From: Rhodospirillales bacterium
GTDB lineage: Bacteria; Pseudomonadota; Alphaproteobacteria; Micavibrionales; UBA2020
NCBI GenBank assembly: GCA_023266795.1
Contig: JAHFPI010000046.1
Coordinates: 1 to 11,310 of the forward strand
Reading direction: 5' to 3'
DNA: 11,310 nucleotides
Part shown: piece by piece, positions 8,609 to 11,310 of the stretch
How the letters are laid out: every line of letters begins with the position of its first letter
Position numbering within the stretch: position 1 is the stretch's first letter
Translations under genes and position numbers: made by a program
The notes under the pieces: generated by a model
The model's database searches: none
Told to the model about the DNA's origin: nothing
Seen by the model: only the letters and a program-made list of their open reading frames with translations

Positions 8609-8625
8609 AAACAGCGCCTCTTTTT
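8594..8625. terminator. Bidirectional intrinsic terminator between convergent genes
   Basis: AAAAAGAGGCGCT (8594-8606) and AGCGCCTCTTTTT (8613-8625) form a perfect 13-bp inverted repeat with a 6-nt loop (AAAAAC). The inner 8 bp, GAGGCGCT/AGCGCCTC, are GC-rich. Each strand has a U tract after the stem because the flanking A5 and T5 are symmetric. The left arm overlaps the last codons and stop of rnr. It should end the plus-strand train and also the minus-strand AAA+ gene, whose stop is about 25 nt away on the other side. Confidence 0.88.
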
Positions 8626-8649
8626 ATCGGATATTATTTTTATATATTA

Positions 8650-10335
8650 TTAAGACCCCAGACCCGGCGCTTTCTTGGCCACGCCGGGCGCCGCCGTATA
8701 ACCGAACTTGCCCTGGGTTCCGCCCGTCATGATTTCCACCGCTTCCACGTCGGCTTTGGTGACCAGCGACAGGGCTTCCGGCTTCATCGGGATAGCGCGT
8801 TTTGAGGTTATCTCTTTCGCCGTCTGGCCGAAGAGCCGCGCGGCCATTCTATCCGGCAGTTGCTCCAGCAGCGAGCGGATGGAGCGGGTATTGTCTGAAC
8901 GATGCGCTTCCAGTTTACCCAGCGCGCATTCACGGGCGGCAGGATCCATCTTCAGCCCCGCCTCGGCAACCTGCCGGTCCAGAATTGTCCCCAGTTCATT
9001 CATGGTGAAATCCTTCAGATGCTCGTAGTGCGTAATGTGGGATTTCAACACGGGATTGGCGGCAAAGAAACCATCCAGCTGCTTCTGGCTGCCGGAGAAG
9101 AACACCGTCAGCGCCTTATCCGAGCCGCGCCGTTTTTCGAGGGCGGTCGTCAGGATGTCGATGAGGATCTTGCCGGCATTGCCCGCGACGGGGTTGCTGA
9201 CGATGCCGAAAACATCATCAAGGAAAATAATGTCCGCACTGTCAAATTTCTGGATGGCCAGCTGCCCGTTGCCGCCCGGGAACAGGCTCATCATGTTCTC
9301 CGAGTTGACTTCGACATATTTGTCGCCGGCCAGCCCCAGCGCGTGCAGCAGTTCGGCATGGTTGCGCGCCATAGTGGTTTTACCGGTGCCCGGGCCGCCT
9401 TCAAACACGCTGTTTAAAATATTCGGCACGGCCTTCAGCCCGTTATCGCGCCGCGCCGCATCAAACTGCGCGCGGAGCAGCAGTGACTGAATATCCTGCT
9501 TAACCTCTTCCATGCCGACCATTTCATTTATCTGCGCCAGCACCTGCTCCTTTGTTTTCAAGGGGAGGTTCTGCGTTGACGCGCTGATCACCTGCAACAT
9601 GCCGTTCCCGTTCGCCGCTGCGACAGGAACAGAGGCGGCGACGGGCGCTGCCGGTTTCTGCCCCAGAACCTGCTCGGGAGCCGGGCGGTCAAAAGCCTGC
9701 ATCCAGAAGCCGAGAGCATCGCTGTGATTGGCGACAATATCTTTCTCAACGGGGGTTTGCGGATTTTTGAGACGCTGCTGCACAACCGCATGCACATCGT
9801 CAAGAATATTAAGAGCCTCCGTCACAAGCGCGACACGGTCAATATCCGGCTGCTGCGCCATAACCCTGCGCACATAGCTGCCCAGAAACCCTGCGGTGTC
9901 CGGCTGATAGGCGGCGCCTTTTCTCTCGAGAGTCTGGCTGATGGTCTGGATAACGACGCTGGAGAGATCTTTCAGGTACGGGCTGTCCAGGCAGCTATCC
10001 ACAAGATAGAGCGGATTTCTGGTGAACTTGACGTCTTTCACCAGCTTGATGTCTCTGGAGAGCAGCAGATCAACTATTTCTGATCCGCGCTGAATGAACT
10101 GATCCCGGGACGGTGTGTTGTCCGCGCTAAAAGTAGTTCCGGCGGCTTCCGCCTCTTCGGCAAAACTTTCATAAGCCCCTGTCAGCAGCCACACCAGCGG
10201 ATGGAGGTGGTCGGCACCGATCGGCGTCGCCGGGTCGATACCGGCATCGAGAGCCGCCTGTACGCGCGCGAGATCGCGGGTGTAAATACCATTTTGAAAC
10301 TCGGCGATCATCTGCGGGTCAAGGGATGGGGCCAT
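8650..10335 (-). CDS. CbbX/CfxQ-like AAA+ ATPase with ankyrin-like N-terminal region
   Basis: The 561-residue protein has two halves. Residues about 10-140 contain ankyrin-like helix pairs (TRDLARVQAALDAGIDPATP, then HPLVWLL; later SEIVDLLLS and NPLYLVDS). Residues 140-215 are helical, and 215-256 form an Ala/Pro linker. From about 265 (EQVLAQINEMVGMEEVKQDI) there is an AAA+ domain of the CbbX/CfxQ/SpoVK type. It has Walker A GGPGTGKTT (Lys319), a possible pore loop LFPGG (351-355), Walker B IIFLDD (Asp373, Asp374), sensor 1 VFFSGS (411-416) and sensor 2 DNTRSIRS (Arg484/Arg487). Walker B ends in Asp-Asp rather than Asp-Glu. In the segment matching CbbX RSRIAHH this protein has KSHITHY, so the arginine finger is His433. 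No signal peptide or membrane segment is seen, so it is probably cytoplasmic. Family members remodel other proteins; the target here is unknown. No Rubisco gene is nearby. ATG 10335 has GGAGG 13 nt upstream, longer than usual spacing. It is a paralogue of the next gene upstream. Confidence 0.85.
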   Translation of the reverse strand: MAPSLDPQMIAEFQNGIYTRDLARVQAALDAGIDPATPIGADHLHPLVWLLTGAYESFAEEAEAAGTTFSADNTPSRDQFIQRGSEIVDLLLSRDIKLVKDVKFTRNPLYLVDSCLDSPYLKDLSSVVIQTISQTLERKGAAYQPDTAGFLGSYVRRVMAQQPDIDRVALVTEALNILDDVHAVVQQRLKNPQTPVEKDIVANHSDALGFWMQAFDRPAPEQVLGQKPAAPVAASVPVAAANGNGMLQVISASTQNLPLKTKEQVLAQINEMVGMEEVKQDIQSLLLRAQFDAARRDNGLKAVPNILNSVFEGGPGTGKTTMARNHAELLHALGLAGDKYVEVNSENMMSLFPGGNGQLAIQKFDSADIIFLDDVFGIVSNPVAGNAGKILIDILTTALEKRRGSDKALTVFFSGSQKQLDGFFAANPVLKSHITHYEHLKDFTMNELGTILDRQVAEAGLKMDPAARECALGKLEAHRSDNTRSIRSLLEQLPDRMAARLFGQTAKEITSKRAIPMKPEALSLVTKADVEAVEIMTGGTQGKFGYTAAPGVAKKAPGLGS

Positions 10336-10348
10336 GATGCTAATTTTA

Positions 10349-10353
10349 CCTCC
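10349..10353 (-). promoter_or_regulatory. Shine-Dalgarno GGAGG of the complete AAA+ gene, long spacing
   Basis: CCTCC on the plus strand reads GGAGG on the coding strand, 13 nt before ATG 10335. An in-frame ATT codon at 10344-10342 is only 4 nt from the GGAGG, too close and a rare start. ATG 10335 remains the best choice, with some doubt about the exact start. Confidence 0.5.
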
Positions 10354-10386
10354 GTGTTATATGTATTATGTGTGTGAGTATGTAAA

Positions 10387-10414
10387 AATATAACCGAACC
10401 TGATTTTATCTCAA
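10387..10414 (-). promoter_or_regulatory. Candidate sigma70-like promoter of the complete AAA+ gene
   Basis: On the minus strand TTGAGA (10414-10409, 5/6 match to TTGACA) is followed after 16 bp by TATATT (10392-10387, 5/6 match to TATAAT). Transcription would start near 10380, giving a leader of about 45 nt that includes the GGAGG. The region is very AT-rich, which raises the chance of fortuitous matches. Position and orientation fit the gene. It would let this copy be transcribed independently of the upstream paralogue. Confidence 0.5.
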
Positions 10415-10513
10415 GTTTATAAATATTACCATAATATTCGATTATTTTTGCTATTAATTGTTATTTATCAATTAGTTAGGTGAGATATTTTTATTTTAAA
10501 AACAATAAAACAT

Positions 10514-10541
10514 GCGCAATATTATTGCTTTTTTACTGCGC
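10514..10541 (-). terminator. Weak candidate terminator downstream of the partial AAA+ gene
   Basis: A short hairpin GCAAT/ATTGC (10516-10520 with 10524-10528, 3-nt loop), or alternatively GCGCA/TGCGC (10514-10518 with 10537-10541), is followed on the minus strand by a T-rich stretch with interruptions. The stem is short and AT-rich, and the site is about 115 nt past the stop. On the plus strand the small hairpin is followed directly by T6, but no plus-strand gene leads into it. Treat as tentative. Confidence 0.22.
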
Positions 10542-10657
10542 TGCTCCCGAAATGGATGGCAGACGGCGCCGCGACTCCGCGAGTTAATCCCGACGCGGAA
10601 ACACCCCCACATATCGGAGCTCATGTTCTGATTTCACTGAAAAAAACAGACGATATT

Positions 10658-11310
10658 TTACGCGCCGGGTTTTTTGAATCCAATCGCGCTCCGGACCGGA
10701 CCCGTCATAACGTCAATCGCGTCCACATCGGCTTTGGTAACGGTTGATAAACGCTCCCTGCTCATGGCCAGCTTGTGCGCTGCGGTATAGGAAGGGGGAA
10801 TAGTTTCTCCTGCAACCGCGCGGCTTTCTGCGGCAGCGTTTTCACGGGCCAGACGCGCCGCCATTTTATCCGGCAGCAGCGTCAGCAGCGACCGGACGGA
10901 GCGGATATTGCTGGCGCCGCTGACCCGCAGTTTTTCCACGGCAGCCTGCCGCGCCTCCGCATCCAGCTTCAGCCCCATAACGGCAGACTGGCGATCCAGG
11001 AATTGTCCCATCTCCTCCGGAGTATAATTCGGCAGGCGCTGATAATGCGTGATGTTGGATTTTAGCGCGGGGTTATCAAGGAAGAACTCCTTCATCTCCT
11101 TGGCATCCCCGGAGAATAATACCGTCAGGCCGCCCTGACGTTTTTCAACGGCGGAGGTCAGGGCATTGATGAAAAATGAAAGGCGGCCGGAAAGGTCGCC
11201 CTGACCGTATTTATTGGGAATAAGGTTGGAGACTTCGTCAATAAAAATAATATCCGCCTGATCGATCAAACCCAGCATCGTCTCTCCGGTCTTGTCGCTC
11301 AACAGACCCA
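10658..11310 (-). CDS. Second CbbX/CfxQ-like AAA+ ATPase, N-terminal part outside the window
   Basis: The frame is open from the right edge to TAA at 10660-10658. The codons before TTG 11302 are also open (GGT, CTG) and fit the family alignment, so TTG is an internal leucine, not the start. About 216 residues are visible, from just before Walker B to the C-terminus. Walker A lies outside the window. Visible features are Walker B IIFIDE (canonical Asp-Glu), sensor 1 VLFSGD, DNPALKSNITHYQRLPNYT, and sensor 2 SNIRSVRSLL. The arginine-finger position is Asn (codon 11056-11054), where CbbX has Arg. The C-terminal VTKADVDAIDVMTG closely matches VTKADVEAVEIMTG of the neighbouring copy. About half of the aligned positions look identical by eye, so this is a tandem duplicate. 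The segment between sensor 2 and the C-terminal motif is longer here. Whether it has the ankyrin-like N-terminal half cannot be seen. Confidence 0.85.
   Translation of the reverse strand, partial: GLLSDKTGETMLGLIDQADIIFIDEVSNLIPNKYGQGDLSGRLSFFINALTSAVEKRQGGLTVLFSGDAKEMKEFFLDNPALKSNITHYQRLPNYTPEEMGQFLDRQSAVMGLKLDAEARQAAVEKLRVSGASNIRSVRSLLTLLPDKMAARLARENAAAESRAVAGETIPPSYTAAHKLAMSRERLSTVTKADVDAIDVMTGPVRSAIGFKKPGA

Larger units (their letters stand above)
10336..10657. other. Intergenic region between the two AAA+ paralogues
   Basis: This 322-nt gap has two parts. About 10355-10535 is very AT-rich (by eye about a quarter G+C or less), in sharp contrast to the coding DNA. It holds the promoter and Shine-Dalgarno for the 8650-10335 gene and two short dyads: AATATT-5 nt-AATATT at 10422-10438 and TAATTG-8 nt-CAATTA at 10455-10474. 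About 10540-10657 returns to coding-like GC content and contains the small hairpin TCCGCG/CGCGGA (10576-10581 with 10594-10599, 12-nt loop). I see no convincing gene in it on either strand. Frames that run through it lack ribosome binding sites and recognisable products. The GC-rich part may be the 3' untranslated region of the upstream copy or a gene remnant. Confidence 0.7.

Noticed and set aside
8626..8649. AT-rich stretch between the terminator and the AAA+ stop as a promoter
   Set aside because: It lies between convergent genes and would drive transcription into the antisense of either; no paired -35 is seen.
8650..10335. Annotation as Rubisco activase CbbX
   Set aside because: No Rubisco genes are present, the arginine finger and Walker B Glu are changed, and the extra 260-residue N-terminal half is not part of CbbX.
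10498..10624. Possible 42-residue minus-strand peptide starting at ATG 10624
   Set aside because: It has no ribosome binding site, crosses the composition break, and its content looks random (many Arg, Cys and Ser).
10556..10747. Small plus-strand frame running from the intergenic region into the partial AAA+ gene
   Set aside because: It has no Shine-Dalgarno sequence, and its second half is the complement of the conserved C-terminus of the AAA+ gene.
1..11310. CRISPR arrays, tRNA or rRNA genes, insertion sequences, phage genes
   Set aside because: No regularly spaced repeats, no recognisable tRNA or rRNA segments, and no transposase or integrase motifs were seen on either strand.

Overview
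The window looks like chromosomal DNA of an alphaproteobacterium. The protein families and the gene order plsY-dprA-topA-rnr, directly after pyrB, match a block common in that class. Coding regions are moderately GC-rich. Nothing in the sequence fixes the genus.

Positions 1-8608 hold a tightly packed plus-strand gene train. It starts with the 3' part of a CaiB/BaiF-type CoA-transferase and continues with pyrB (aspartate carbamoyltransferase), plsY (glycerol-3-phosphate acyltransferase), dprA (DNA-processing protein), topA (DNA topoisomerase I) and rnr (ribonuclease R). Gaps are 1 nt, 4 nt, a 4-nt overlap, 53 nt and a 4-nt overlap, so the genes are probably co-transcribed. A candidate internal promoter lies in the one real gap, before topA. 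The genes serve pyrimidine synthesis, phospholipid synthesis, DNA uptake/recombination, supercoiling and RNA decay. They are housekeeping genes rather than one pathway. pyrC, often found between pyrB and plsY in this class, is absent here. A strong symmetric hairpin at 8594-8625 ends the train and should work in both directions.

Positions 8650-11310 hold two minus-strand genes converging on rnr. Both encode AAA+ ATPases of the CbbX/CfxQ (SpoVK-like) type and are clearly paralogous. The downstream copy (8650-10335) is complete: an ankyrin-like helical N-terminal half, an Ala/Pro-rich linker, and a C-terminal AAA+ domain. The upstream copy (10658 to the window edge) is cut off by the window and shows only the part from just before Walker B to the C-terminus. 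Both lack the arginine that forms the arginine finger in CbbX-type ATPases (His in one, Asn in the other). The complete copy also has Asp-Asp instead of Asp-Glu in Walker B. No Rubisco genes are present, so a Rubisco-activase role is not supported. The two genes are separated by 322 nt, partly very AT-rich, with a good sigma70-like promoter for the complete copy.

The AAA+ pair is the only part that might belong to an undescribed system. Its function cannot be read from the sequence, and its upstream neighbours lie outside the window. No RNA genes, CRISPR arrays, insertion sequences or phage genes were seen.
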